Program-made: the position numbers and the translations under genes
Part shown: positions 8,656 through 16,774 of the stretch, piece by piece
Layout of the letters: each line of letters opens with the position of its first letter
Numbering within the stretch: position 1 is the stretch's first letter
Notes under the pieces: model-generated
Database searches by the model: none
Told to the model about the DNA's origin: nothing
Seen by the model: the letters and a program-made list of their open reading frames with translations, nothing else
NCBI GenBank assembly: GCA_022767125.1
Contig: JALEPZ010000059.1
Span: 1 to 64,000 of the forward strand
Direction: 5' to 3'
Source: Phocaeicola plebeius
GTDB taxonomy: Bacteria > Bacteroidota > Bacteroidia > Bacteroidales > Bacteroidaceae
DNA length: 64,000 bases

Positions 8656-9063
8656 ATGAAAGGTATTATGCCGGCAGGATGCCGGATATTGGGGTATGCA
8701 CTGCTGATCCTGTCAGTCTTCGCCCCTTTAGGAATGTACATGTCCGGGCAGGTGAACGACGGCAACCTCGCCATTGTAAAATTAGGGATGAAACTCGTCA
8801 TCTGGCTGTCGCTGTTCATGATTTTCTTGGCAAAGCACAAAGAAGAAGACGAGACTGCGGCATCGCTCCGCACGAAAGCGATGAAGTACGCCCTGCTGGC
8901 GTGGGGAGTCTATTACGCCGGGGCATTGGTGAAAGGCATGGCAGAAGGCGACGCACAGGGAGCCGACAACTCGGCCGCCATCATCTACATGGTGCTCACC
9001 GTGCTGTGTCTGGAATTTTTAGTGCAGAAGCGAAAGGCAGAAAAGGCGTTTAAAAGAAAATGA
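8656..9063 (+). CDS. Small integral membrane protein of unknown function
   Basis: A 135-residue protein with about four hydrophobic helices (roughly 10-30, 40-60, 80-97, 104-122) and a very basic C-terminal tail (QKRKAEKAFKRK) expected in the cytoplasm. I recognise no named domain. The ORF track starts at a TTG (8650); the ATG at 8656 (MKGIMPAGCRILGY) is better and follows a purine-rich AAGGAG six bases upstream. It lies between aroB (divergent) and an outer-membrane protein gene, with a weak hairpin after it. Confidence 0.7.
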   Translation: MKGIMPAGCRILGYALLILSVFAPLGMYMSGQVNDGNLAIVKLGMKLVIWLSLFMIFLAKHKEEDETAASLRTKAMKYALLAWGVYYAGALVKGMAEGDAQGADNSAAIIYMVLTVLCLEFLVQKRKAEKAFKRK

Positions 9064-9074
9064 CGATTCTTTAA

Positions 9075-9099
9075 AAAAGGTTACTGCATTAAACCTTTT
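9075..9099 (+). terminator. Weak hairpin after the 8656 gene
   Basis: AAAAGGTT / AACCTTTT form an 8-base A/T-rich inverted repeat with a 9-base loop and trailing pyrimidines. Position fits a terminator, but the stem is weak. Confidence 0.35.
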
Positions 9100-9151
9100 C
9101 CCTACACCTGCATCCAACAGACAGTAGAAAAAAAAATAGAACAGCAGAAAG

Positions 9152-12058
9152 ATGAAAAGAAAAGTATTGAGCACGTTGCTTTTATTCGTCTGCCTGTGTA
9201 CCTTGGCACAGGGCACAGGAGGGAAAGCGACCGTTACAGGAACCGTCGTGGACAACGACGAACAATCTCCAATCATACAGGCCACCGTACAGGTGCTGTC
9301 GGTGAAGGACAGTTCGATGGTAGTAGGCAATGTCACCAACGAGCAAGGCCGGTTCTCGGTCTCTGCCCGGCCGGGCAACTACCTGCTGAAGGTGTCCTAC
9401 ATCGGCTACACCTCGTATTTCCAGCCCCTGACCCTGACCCGGAACAAACCGAACGTGAATGTGGGCAAGATTGCCCTGCGTACGGATGCCATCATGCTGA
9501 AAGAAGCGGTGATTGTGGCAGAGGCTCCCGAAGTGACTGCTTCGGAGGACACGCTGGTGTATAACAGTTCCGCCTACCGGGTTCCCGAAGGCTCCGCGCT
9601 GGAAGAACTCGTCAAGAAACTGCCGGGCGCAGAAGTAGATGAGAGCGGAAAGATTACCATCAACGGAAAGGAAATCAAGAAAATCATGGTCGATGGCAAG
9701 GAGTTCTTTGCCGATGACCCGAATATCGCCATGAAGAACCTGCCGGTGAACATCATCGACAAAGTGAGAGCCTATGATAAGCAGAGCGACATGGCCCGCA
9801 TGACCGGCATCGATGACGGAGAAGAGGAGACGGTACTAGACCTGACCGTAAAGAAGGGCATGAACCGCGGCTTCTTCGGCAACGTGGACGGGGCAGCCGG
9901 CTCGAAGGACCGCTACAGCGGCAAGCTGCTGGCCAACTATTTCCGTGACAAGACACAGCTCACCGTCATCGGCTCCATGAACAACGTGAACGACGAGAGC
10001 TTCCCCGGCGGAGGCGGCGGAGGACGCTGGCGCAGCAACAACGGACTGACCTCCGTCAAGATGGGTGGCTTCAACTTTGCCGCCGAAACTCCGAAACTGG
10101 ATGCCGGAGGCAGCGTGAACTTCAACTACAAGGACCAGGATATCCTCAGCAAATCATCGACGGAGACCTTCGTGTCGTCCGAACGCAGTTCGTTCGCCAA
10201 TGCCTTGAGCCATAACCGCAACAAGAAGACCAACCTCACTGCCGACTTTCGCATTGAATGGAAACCGGACTCGCTGACGAACCTGATGTTCCGTCCGCGC
10301 GTTACCTATGGTAAGACAGACAATGCGACCGCCGAGCAGTCGTACACTTTCAACACCGACCCTGGACTCTCCACCGATGACCTCCTCGGCACGGATAATG
10401 TCACGGGACTGGTACCTGAAGAGAATGTCGTCAACTCGGTACTGAAGAACGCCCTGCAGAAAGGATCCGACGTTTCGGCAGGCGGCTCGCTCCTGTTCAA
10501 CCGCCGCCTGGGCAAGGCAGGACGCAACCTGACCTTCCGCGGACAATACTCCTACACGAACAGCAGCAGCGAACAGTTCTCTGCCTCCGAAACAGAATAC
10601 TTCCAACAGACAGCAGACCTGGCGGATGAGGCCACCCAGGAACGGATGAAGGAAATCCTCCGCCGCTACATTGATACCCCGACCAAAAGCTACAGCTACA
10701 GTGCCCGCCTCTCGTACAGCGAACCCATCTTCAAGGGGGCTTTCCTGCAGTTCGGCTACAACTTCCAGTATAAGCGGTCGGACACGAACAACCGCACCTA
10801 CAACATGCCGGACGACTGGACCGTATGGGGACCTGCTGCCTACGATGGCTACGGCGAACTGGATGCTGCCCTGAGCAAGAGCGCAAAATACGACTATTTC
10901 AACCACCAGATGGACCTGACCCTGCGCTACATGACGAAAAAGTTACGCATGAACGCCGGTCTTTCGTTCCAGCCGCAGAAGACCAAGCTGAGCTATGAAC
11001 AGGGAGTTCTCGACACGACGGTAGTCCGCAACGTGTTCAATTTCACCCCGACCTTAGACTTCCGCTACACCTTCTCGAAGACCAGCCAGCTGCGCATCAA
11101 CTACCGTGGACGGAGCACCCAACCCAGCATGATTGACATGCTGCCTATCACCGACAATACCGACCCGCTGAACATCAAAGTCGGCAACCCGGGACTGAAA
11201 CCGACCTTCACCAATTCGCTGATGGTGTTCTACAACACCTTCAACACTGAGAAGCAGCGCGGCATAATGGCACACCTGAACTTCCAAAACCAGCTGAACA
11301 GCATCAGCAACCGCCGCATCTATAACGAGACGACGGGTGGATACACCACGACCCCCGAGAACATGAACGGCAACTGGAGCGTTTTCGGTATCGTGGGTAC
11401 CAATACGGCACTGAACAACAAAAAGTACACCATCAGTACCTTCACCAATGCCAACTACCAGAACCAGGTGAGCTACATCAGCAACCGAAACGTGACCACC
11501 GATACAGACAAGAACACCATGAAAAACCTCAGCCTGAGCGAACGCCTGCGCGGCACGTACCGCAACAACTGGTGGGAGTTCTCGCTGAACGGCTCCATCA
11601 CCTACGGGCACGCCCGCAACAGCTACAACACGGAGAACAACATGGACACCTACCAGTTCTCTTACGGTGCCAGCACCAACGTGAACCTGCCCTGGAACAT
11701 GACCCTCTCGACCGACCTGACCCAGCAGTCGCGCCGCGGTTATACCCTCTCGTCGATGAACACCAACGAACTCATCTGGAACGCACAAATCGCACAGAAC
11801 TTCCTGAAGGGCAACTCAGCGACGCTGAGCCTCCAGTTCTACGACATCCTGCACCAGCAGAGCAACATCAGCCGCACCATCAGTGCTGCCCAGCGCAAGG
11901 ACGTTGAGTACAACGCCATCTATAGCTATTGTATGGTTCACTTCGTCTATCGGTTGAACCTGTTTGGCGGCAAGGGCGCACAGCGCCCGTCGGGCATGGG
12001 CTTTGGTTCCGGCGGTCCCGGACAGGGTCACGGAGGTCCGGGCCGACGCCCGTTCTGA
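9152..12058 (+). CDS. TonB-dependent-receptor-like outer membrane beta-barrel protein
   Basis: A 968-residue outer membrane protein. It has a signal peptide (to about residue 20), a carboxypeptidase-regulatory-like beta-sandwich (about 24-110, GTVVDNDEQSPIIQATV ... YIGYTSYF), a plug-like region (about 115-230, with KKLPGAEVDESGKITINGKE and DGKEFFADD), and a long beta-barrel of the OMP_b-brl_3 type. The tail is glycine/proline rich (GSGGPGQGHGGPGRRPF). There is no SusD next to it and no TonB-box match comparable to the SusC proteins here, so it is not a PUL transporter. The substrate is unknown. A strong hairpin follows it, separating it from the sigma factor gene. Confidence 0.85.
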   Translation: MKRKVLSTLLLFVCLCTLAQGTGGKATVTGTVVDNDEQSPIIQATVQVLSVKDSSMVVGNVTNEQGRFSVSARPGNYLLKVSYIGYTSYFQPLTLTRNKPNVNVGKIALRTDAIMLKEAVIVAEAPEVTASEDTLVYNSSAYRVPEGSALEELVKKLPGAEVDESGKITINGKEIKKIMVDGKEFFADDPNIAMKNLPVNIIDKVRAYDKQSDMARMTGIDDGEEETVLDLTVKKGMNRGFFGNVDGAAGSKDRYSGKLLANYFRDKTQLTVIGSMNNVNDESFPGGGGGGRWRSNNGLTSVKMGGFNFAAETPKLDAGGSVNFNYKDQDILSKSSTETFVSSERSSFANALSHNRNKKTNLTADFRIEWKPDSLTNLMFRPRVTYGKTDNATAEQSYTFNTDPGLSTDDLLGTDNVTGLVPEENVVNSVLKNALQKGSDVSAGGSLLFNRRLGKAGRNLTFRGQYSYTNSSSEQFSASETEYFQQTADLADEATQERMKEILRRYIDTPTKSYSYSARLSYSEPIFKGAFLQFGYNFQYKRSDTNNRTYNMPDDWTVWGPAAYDGYGELDAALSKSAKYDYFNHQMDLTLRYMTKKLRMNAGLSFQPQKTKLSYEQGVLDTTVVRNVFNFTPTLDFRYTFSKTSQLRINYRGRSTQPSMIDMLPITDNTDPLNIKVGNPGLKPTFTNSLMVFYNTFNTEKQRGIMAHLNFQNQLNSISNRRIYNETTGGYTTTPENMNGNWSVFGIVGTNTALNNKKYTISTFTNANYQNQVSYISNRNVTTDTDKNTMKNLSLSERLRGTYRNNWWEFSLNGSITYGHARNSYNTENNMDTYQFSYGASTNVNLPWNMTLSTDLTQQSRRGYTLSSMNTNELIWNAQIAQNFLKGNSATLSLQFYDILHQQSNISRTISAAQRKDVEYNAIYSYCMVHFVYRLNLFGGKGAQRPSGMGFGSGGPGQGHGGPGRRPF

Positions 12059-12110
12059 CCCGGCTGTGTCTGCCTACTGGCAGCGACAGATCTCCGATAT
12101 CCATATCTCC

Positions 12111-12162
12111 GCCACCGGTTCCGTCCTGACTTCCTCATGATGGAACCGGTGGCGGTCTTTTC
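12111..12162 (+). terminator. Strong terminator-like hairpin before PUL 1
   Basis: GCCACCGGTTCC and GGAACCGGTGGC make a perfect 12-base stem with a 19-base loop, followed by GGTCTTTTCC. It closes the beta-barrel gene's transcript and isolates the ECF sigma operon. Confidence 0.75.
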
Positions 12163-12240
12163 CGTCAGACCAACGATAGGACTCCCTATTCTGCGGCATG
12201 CTGACTGTCTTCCAGTGACGATATAGTTTTCATGTATTTT

Positions 12241-12273
12241 TTTGTATCATCTCATATTTTTTGCCTACTTTTG
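12241..12273 (+). promoter_or_regulatory. Consensus Bacteroidetes promoter for the ECF sigma gene
   Basis: TTTG at 12241-12244 and TACTTTTG at 12266-12273 are 21 bases apart, an exact match to TTTG-N19-21-TAnnTTTG. This is the housekeeping-sigma consensus, so the regulator pair is probably made constitutively from here. The leader to the ATG at 12344 would be about 65 bases. Confidence 0.75.
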
Positions 12274-12343
12274 CTACCGACAGGTAAAATGACGAATAGG
12301 CCGTGCGCCGATCACGTCGGAACGACGGTTGTTGCTGAATACC

Positions 12344-12940
12344 ATGGAAAATGCCGAAAAGAAACTGATAGAACAATTAAAGCAAGGAGACGAGAGGGCT
12401 TATAGCTATCTGTACGACAGCTATTACGTTCTCTTATGCTGCATAGCCAACAGCTATGTAAAGGACAGTTTCACGGCAGAGACCATTGTCAGCGATGTCA
12501 TTTTCCACATGTGGGAAATCCGTTCCACGCTGAACATCACCCTCTCACTCACCTCCTACCTGTCGAGGGCAGTCCGCAACCACAGTCTCAACTACCTCGC
12601 TTCGGGGTACGAGCGGAACGAGCTGCAGCTGTCCTTCCTACTGGCGGAAGAAATGCCCGACGAAGAGGTATTCGTTTCCGACGATACCCCGCAGGTGCAG
12701 ATCGAGCGCAGGGAAATGCTGAAACGAGCCTTCGACTCCATCAACCGGCTGCCCAAAGAATGTCGTGAGGTATTCAAGAAGAGCCGACTGGAGGAAAAGA
12801 CCTACACGGAAATCGCCGACGAACTGGGCATTTCGGTCAATACCGTGAAATACCACATGAAGAATGCCATTGCCTCCCTGCAGGGCGACCTGCGGAAGCG
12901 CACCTTGTTCATAGTATTGGTTTGTTTGGGCAATTTATAG
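12344..12940 (+). CDS. ECF-type RNA polymerase sigma-70 factor
   Basis: A 198-residue sigma factor of the extracytoplasmic-function class. Region 2 spans about 10-85 (DERAYSYLYDSYYVLLCC ... ETIVSDVIFHMWE) and region 4 about 125-175, with a helix-turn-helix in YTEIADELGISVNTVKYHM. There is no region 3 or long N-terminus. The ORF track starts at a TTG at 12329; the ATG at 12344 gives MENAEKKLIEQL. It is followed 71 bases later by a FecR anti-sigma gene and then by a SusC with an STN domain, the classical trans-envelope arrangement that Bacteroides often uses for host- or complex-glycan PULs. It should drive PUL 1 transcription when FecR is inactivated. Confidence 0.92.
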   Translation: MENAEKKLIEQLKQGDERAYSYLYDSYYVLLCCIANSYVKDSFTAETIVSDVIFHMWEIRSTLNITLSLTSYLSRAVRNHSLNYLASGYERNELQLSFLLAEEMPDEEVFVSDDTPQVQIERREMLKRAFDSINRLPKECREVFKKSRLEEKTYTEIADELGISVNTVKYHMKNAIASLQGDLRKRTLFIVLVCLGNL

Positions 12941-13011
12941 TGAATTAAATGCAGGAGACTACCCTCCGGAGACGGTTGGATTGTCCTATGTATGTGCTAA
13001 AAGAACATTTG

Positions 13012-14031
13012 ATGATTAGAGACAAAAAACACATTGACGAACTGATTTCCGCCTGCCTGGCCGGTCAGTTGGACCGGGCTAGTCAGCAGGAACTGGACGC
13101 ATGGACAGACGCTGCGCCGGAGAACGGACGCTACTTCGAGCATCGGCAGCAGGAATGGTTTGCAGCCATCAGCGAACAGCAGAAGGCTGTGTTCGACAAG
13201 GACAGAGCCTTCACCCGTTTTTTGGAAAAGACGGAGGAAAGTTGTGTGCGTACTCATCCCGCCACGAATCCTCCCCGACAGTTCCGGCTGTCCCGCGTAT
13301 GGGAGTATGCCGCCGCGGTGGCCATCACGGTGGTCATCGCCGTATTCTCCTATCGCAGAGGCGAACAGAAGGTAGTCAGCCATTATACGGACATCGTCAT
13401 CGACGTTCCGCTGGGCTCGCGCACCGAACTACAGCTGCCCGATGGTTCCACGGTCTGCCTCAATGGCGGATCGCACATCAGCTACTCGCAGGGCTTCGGC
13501 ATCCACGACCGCTCCCTCACGATGACGGGTGAAGGTTACTTCGAAGTGCAGCACGACGAAGAGTTGCCCTTTCTGGTCAATACCCCCAACCTCTCGCTGC
13601 GGGTCATCGGCACCAAGTTTAATTTCCGCGACTACACCGACGACAAGGAGGCGATTGTCTCCTTACTTGAGGGAAAGGTCAACCTCTGTAACCTGTTGCG
13701 GAAGGAAGAGATCACCCTGTCGCCCAACGAACGGGCGGTGCTGGACAAAGAAAGCGGCAAGATGACCCACGAACGGACTGCCGCCACCAACGCCATGCAG
13801 TGGACCAACGGCTACCTGTTCTTCGACGAGGAACTCCTGCCGGACATCGTGAAGGAACTGGAACGGAGTTACAATGTCCGCATACAGATTGCCAACGAAG
13901 AACTGGATCACATCAAGTTCTACGGCAACTTCATCCGTCGCGAACAGACCATCCAGGAAGTACTGGACATCCTGTCCGCCACCGGAAAAATCAACTACCG
14001 CCAAAAAGACAGCGTCATCATCCTCTACTGA
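13012..14031 (+). CDS. FecR-family anti-sigma factor
   Basis: A 339-residue inner-membrane regulator. The cytoplasmic N-terminus (about 1-80, DELISACLAGQL) would bind the sigma factor. One transmembrane helix follows (about 88-106, AAAVAITVVIAVFSY). The periplasmic part holds a FecR domain (VPLGSRTELQLPDGSTVCLN ... GEGYFEVQHDE, VIGTKFN) and a C-terminal DUF4974/STN-like domain (LLPDIVKELERSYNVRIQI). I chose the ATG at 13012 because upstream residues look unlike the family; starts at 12988 and 12949 are possible. The partner is the sigma factor just upstream, and the periplasmic input is expected from the STN domain of the SusC at 16775. Confidence 0.9.
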   Translation: MIRDKKHIDELISACLAGQLDRASQQELDAWTDAAPENGRYFEHRQQEWFAAISEQQKAVFDKDRAFTRFLEKTEESCVRTHPATNPPRQFRLSRVWEYAAAVAITVVIAVFSYRRGEQKVVSHYTDIVIDVPLGSRTELQLPDGSTVCLNGGSHISYSQGFGIHDRSLTMTGEGYFEVQHDEELPFLVNTPNLSLRVIGTKFNFRDYTDDKEAIVSLLEGKVNLCNLLRKEEITLSPNERAVLDKESGKMTHERTAATNAMQWTNGYLFFDEELLPDIVKELERSYNVRIQIANEELDHIKFYGNFIRREQTIQEVLDILSATGKINYRQKDSVIILY

Positions 14032-14210
14032 CCCCTTATTCCGTCAAGCCCTGTTCTCTTCTCTAACGAACTGTCCGAGAACAGTATGAAAAGACATGGC
14101 CGGTGGCCCAAAGTCCTCGGAGAGTCTTTTTTTAGAAAAAAAGAAGCTTTCCGACTACCCTTTTCTCTCATTTCTCCTGTCTGTGCACTGTAACTGATAA
14201 CTGAATAAAC

Positions 14211-16523
14211 ATGAAATTCACCTTTGTACTGACGGCCCTTTCCTCAGCCCTTCTGTGCTTCAGCTGTACCGAGAAAAAAGAGGAACCAAGTTTTCTTCCT
14301 GATTACCGAGGGGTGTGGACAACACCTCCCGGACATACTCCTACCATCTTGTCGCCCGACGGCGCCATCTGCGGCAACGGCGACATCGGCATGGTGCTGG
14401 GTGGTACCCCCGACCGCCAGACCTTCTATTTGTCGAAAGCTGACTTCTGGAAGGCCCAGAACGGCTATCCCAACGGCGGTGTGGCACACATCGGCCGACT
14501 GCAGCTGACCGTGCCCGGCATGGAGAATGCCTCGTACCACGTTGAGCAGCAAATCAGCGACGCTACCCTGAACGGCTGCTTCTGTCTGCCGGACGGTAGC
14601 GGCTACCGCCTGCAAGCATGGTGTGCCGCCACCCGCAACATCGCCGTCATCCGCGTGACGGCAGAAAACGCTCCTCTCCGCTTCCGGTTAGGATGGGCAG
14701 CCCTGCACAAAAGCCAAGACATCACCACCACCGAAGGCACCACCGACGGCTTCGACTGGTACGTGCGAAAATTCGACGACCCCACCCTGGAATGGCCCTC
14801 CGCCGTCTGCGTCAGCCGTCAGGTTGTACCGGCACCGACGGACAGCCTTATTGCCCTCTCCCCCGGCGAAACGGCCTCCATCGTCCTGGCGTTCTGTACC
14901 AACCACGACCGCGATGACTACCGGCAGCACGCACTCCAGCTGCTGAAGGAGAACGGTCCCGACCGTCTGCAGGCACTGTTCGACACACACCGCCAGTGGT
15001 GGGCATCGTTCTGGAACCAGTCCCAGGTCTGTCTGGGCGACACCACTTTGGAGAAATACTACTACGGCTCCCACTATCTCTTGGCGTGTAGCAGCCGCAA
15101 TCCCGCCTTCCCTCCCGGCCTGTGGGGTACCTGTCTTACGACCGACCATCCGGCATGGGCAGGCGACTACCACCTGAACTATAACCACCAGGCTCCGTGG
15201 TGGGGCGTATATTCATCGAACCATGTCGAGCTGTCCGACCCCTACGACACCCCCATCCTGGAATACATGGAAAAGGGACACGAACACGCCCGGGCCTTCC
15301 TCGGCAAGAAGGGTGTCTATTATCCCGTCGGCATCGGCCCGAAAGGCTGGTGTTCCAGCATGTATCCACTGACCGCCGCCGACATGAAGAAGGTATATGG
15401 TATCACCGAGACCGGATTGGAAGGCGGCTATATGTTCCTCGGGCAGAAGAGCGACGCGGTCTTCGCCACCGCCAACATGTTCATGCGCTTCTACCATACC
15501 TACGACCGCACGTATGCCGAAAAGGTCTATCCCTTCATCCGCGAAGTCGCCGACTTTTGGGAGGACTACTTGGTGTTCGAGGACGGACGCTACGTGAGCT
15601 ACAATGACTGCTTCTGGGAAGTGGGTCCGTGGGAAGGCAAGGACTACAAGAAAAACTTTGGCGACATCAACCCCACCGTCTCTTTAGGGCTGTGCCGGAT
15701 GCTCTTCCGGGGCATCATCGAGATGAGCCAGTTTCTGCAGAAAGACACGGACAAGATAGAGAAGTGGCAGCACATCCTGACCCACCTGAGCGACATCCCC
15801 ACCGTGGAAGTAGAGGGTGTCACTCGCATCAAGGCGTGCGAAGGCGGCAACGGATCGGGCAGCCGGACTGCTCCCGGCTTCGGACGGGTGATGATGCACG
15901 GACTGGTGTTCCCGTCGGGTGCCTTCGGCCCGGTCAACGACCCGGCATTCGCCAAGATACTGCTGGACGAAGTCTATCGCTGGAAGACGGACACCATCCC
16001 GACCACCGCTGAATGGAAAGATGCCGGCTGGACCAACCTGAGCAACGGTTTCGAAACCTATTTCACCTCGGCTGCCCGCTTAGGCTACGACGGCGAGAGC
16101 CTGCTGAGCGAACTTCTGACCCGCATTCAGAAAACGGCACTGCCCAACCTGTGGGTGACCCAGTCGGGCGGCGGCATCGAGACGATGAGTGCCATCCCCT
16201 CGTGCATCAATGAGATGCTGCTGCAAGGCTACGAGGGTGTCATCCGCATATTCCCGGTATGGCCCAAGCACCGTCCCGCTTCATTCCGCCACCTGCGTAC
16301 CCACGGTGCCTTCCTCGTGTCCGCATCGTGCAAGCAGGGCGAAACGGAATCGGTGACACTGTTCAGCGAACAGGGACGCACCTGCATCCTGGAGAATCCG
16401 TGGAAAGGCAGTGCGTGCGAAGTGGTCCGGTCGGACGGATCCCGACAAGTGATTGAAGGCGACCGGATAGAGCTGCCCACCTCGAAAGGGGAAACCCTCC
16501 GACTCCAGAAACAGGCACGCTGA
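14211..16523 (+). CDS. GH95-like (alpha/alpha)6-barrel glycosidase lipoprotein
   Basis: A 770-residue lipoprotein. The lipobox cysteine is C19 (LCFSC) and it is followed by TEKKEE, resembling the Bacteroides surface-export signal of a lysine plus acidic pair, so the protein may face outward. An N-terminal beta-sandwich contains LSKADFW. The barrel carries GDYHLNYNHQAPWW (about 319-332), closely like the GH95 motif whose paired asparagines assist catalysis, within WWASFWNQ ... PPGLWGT ... NHVELSDPY. GH95 contains alpha-L-fucosidases and alpha-L-galactosidases; this one is divergent, so substrate is uncertain and another six-hairpin family is possible. It sits between fecR and susC, an unusual place for an enzyme. 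Confidence 0.65.
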   Translation: MKFTFVLTALSSALLCFSCTEKKEEPSFLPDYRGVWTTPPGHTPTILSPDGAICGNGDIGMVLGGTPDRQTFYLSKADFWKAQNGYPNGGVAHIGRLQLTVPGMENASYHVEQQISDATLNGCFCLPDGSGYRLQAWCAATRNIAVIRVTAENAPLRFRLGWAALHKSQDITTTEGTTDGFDWYVRKFDDPTLEWPSAVCVSRQVVPAPTDSLIALSPGETASIVLAFCTNHDRDDYRQHALQLLKENGPDRLQALFDTHRQWWASFWNQSQVCLGDTTLEKYYYGSHYLLACSSRNPAFPPGLWGTCLTTDHPAWAGDYHLNYNHQAPWWGVYSSNHVELSDPYDTPILEYMEKGHEHARAFLGKKGVYYPVGIGPKGWCSSMYPLTAADMKKVYGITETGLEGGYMFLGQKSDAVFATANMFMRFYHTYDRTYAEKVYPFIREVADFWEDYLVFEDGRYVSYNDCFWEVGPWEGKDYKKNFGDINPTVSLGLCRMLFRGIIEMSQFLQKDTDKIEKWQHILTHLSDIPTVEVEGVTRIKACEGGNGSGSRTAPGFGRVMMHGLVFPSGAFGPVNDPAFAKILLDEVYRWKTDTIPTTAEWKDAGWTNLSNGFETYFTSAARLGYDGESLLSELLTRIQKTALPNLWVTQSGGGIETMSAIPSCINEMLLQGYEGVIRIFPVWPKHRPASFRHLRTHGAFLVSASCKQGETESVTLFSEQGRTCILENPWKGSACEVVRSDGSRQVIEGDRIELPTSKGETLRLQKQAR

Positions 16524-16610
16524 CAATCGGAACGACAGTCAACTTGATTTTTAAACGACACTAAAAAAAGGAGGTACCCGAAGGAAAAAGAGCCCCAACT
16601 TATCAGCAAA

Positions 16611-16642
16611 CAAAAAACCGGAAGGTGTGCGAGACCTTCCGG
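16611..16642 (-). terminator. Intrinsic terminator of the predicted antisense RNA
   Basis: A perfect 9-base GC-rich stem with a 7-base loop is followed by six T only when read on the minus strand. Nothing on that strand is coding nearby, so it implies a short minus-strand transcript. Confidence 0.65.
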
Positions 16643-16699
16643 GCAAGGATTCGATGCACAGTCATCGAAGACTGCACACGTGAAAAAAACCTTGAAACA
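16611..16699 (-). ncRNA. Predicted antisense small RNA in the susC leader (DonS-like)
   Basis: On the minus strand a -7 box (TACTTTTG, 16713-16706) is followed about 65 bases later by a textbook intrinsic terminator, CCGGAAGGT-loop-ACCTTCCGG then TTTTTTG (16642 to about 16611). The predicted transcript of roughly 90 bases lies opposite the leader of susC, in the gap between the lipoprotein and susC. Antisense RNAs in this position (DonS in Bacteroides fragilis) are known to repress ECF-controlled susC operons. Ends are inferred, not measured. Confidence 0.55.
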
Positions 16700-16736
16700 A
16701 TTCTGCAAAAGTAATAAAAACCTTTCTGTTTCAAGG
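16690..16736. repeat. Inverted repeat flanking the antisense -7 box
   Basis: CCTTGAAACA (16690-16699) and TGTTTCAAGG (16727-16736) are exact reverse complements 27 bases apart. The minus-strand TACTTTTG lies between them, and the right arm includes CTTG where a -33 box would be (18-base spacing). It could be a protein-binding operator or an mRNA hairpin in the susC leader. Confidence 0.5.
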
Positions 16737-16774
16737 CTGAATAACCAAAAAACCAACCCTCAATTAGTTTATTT

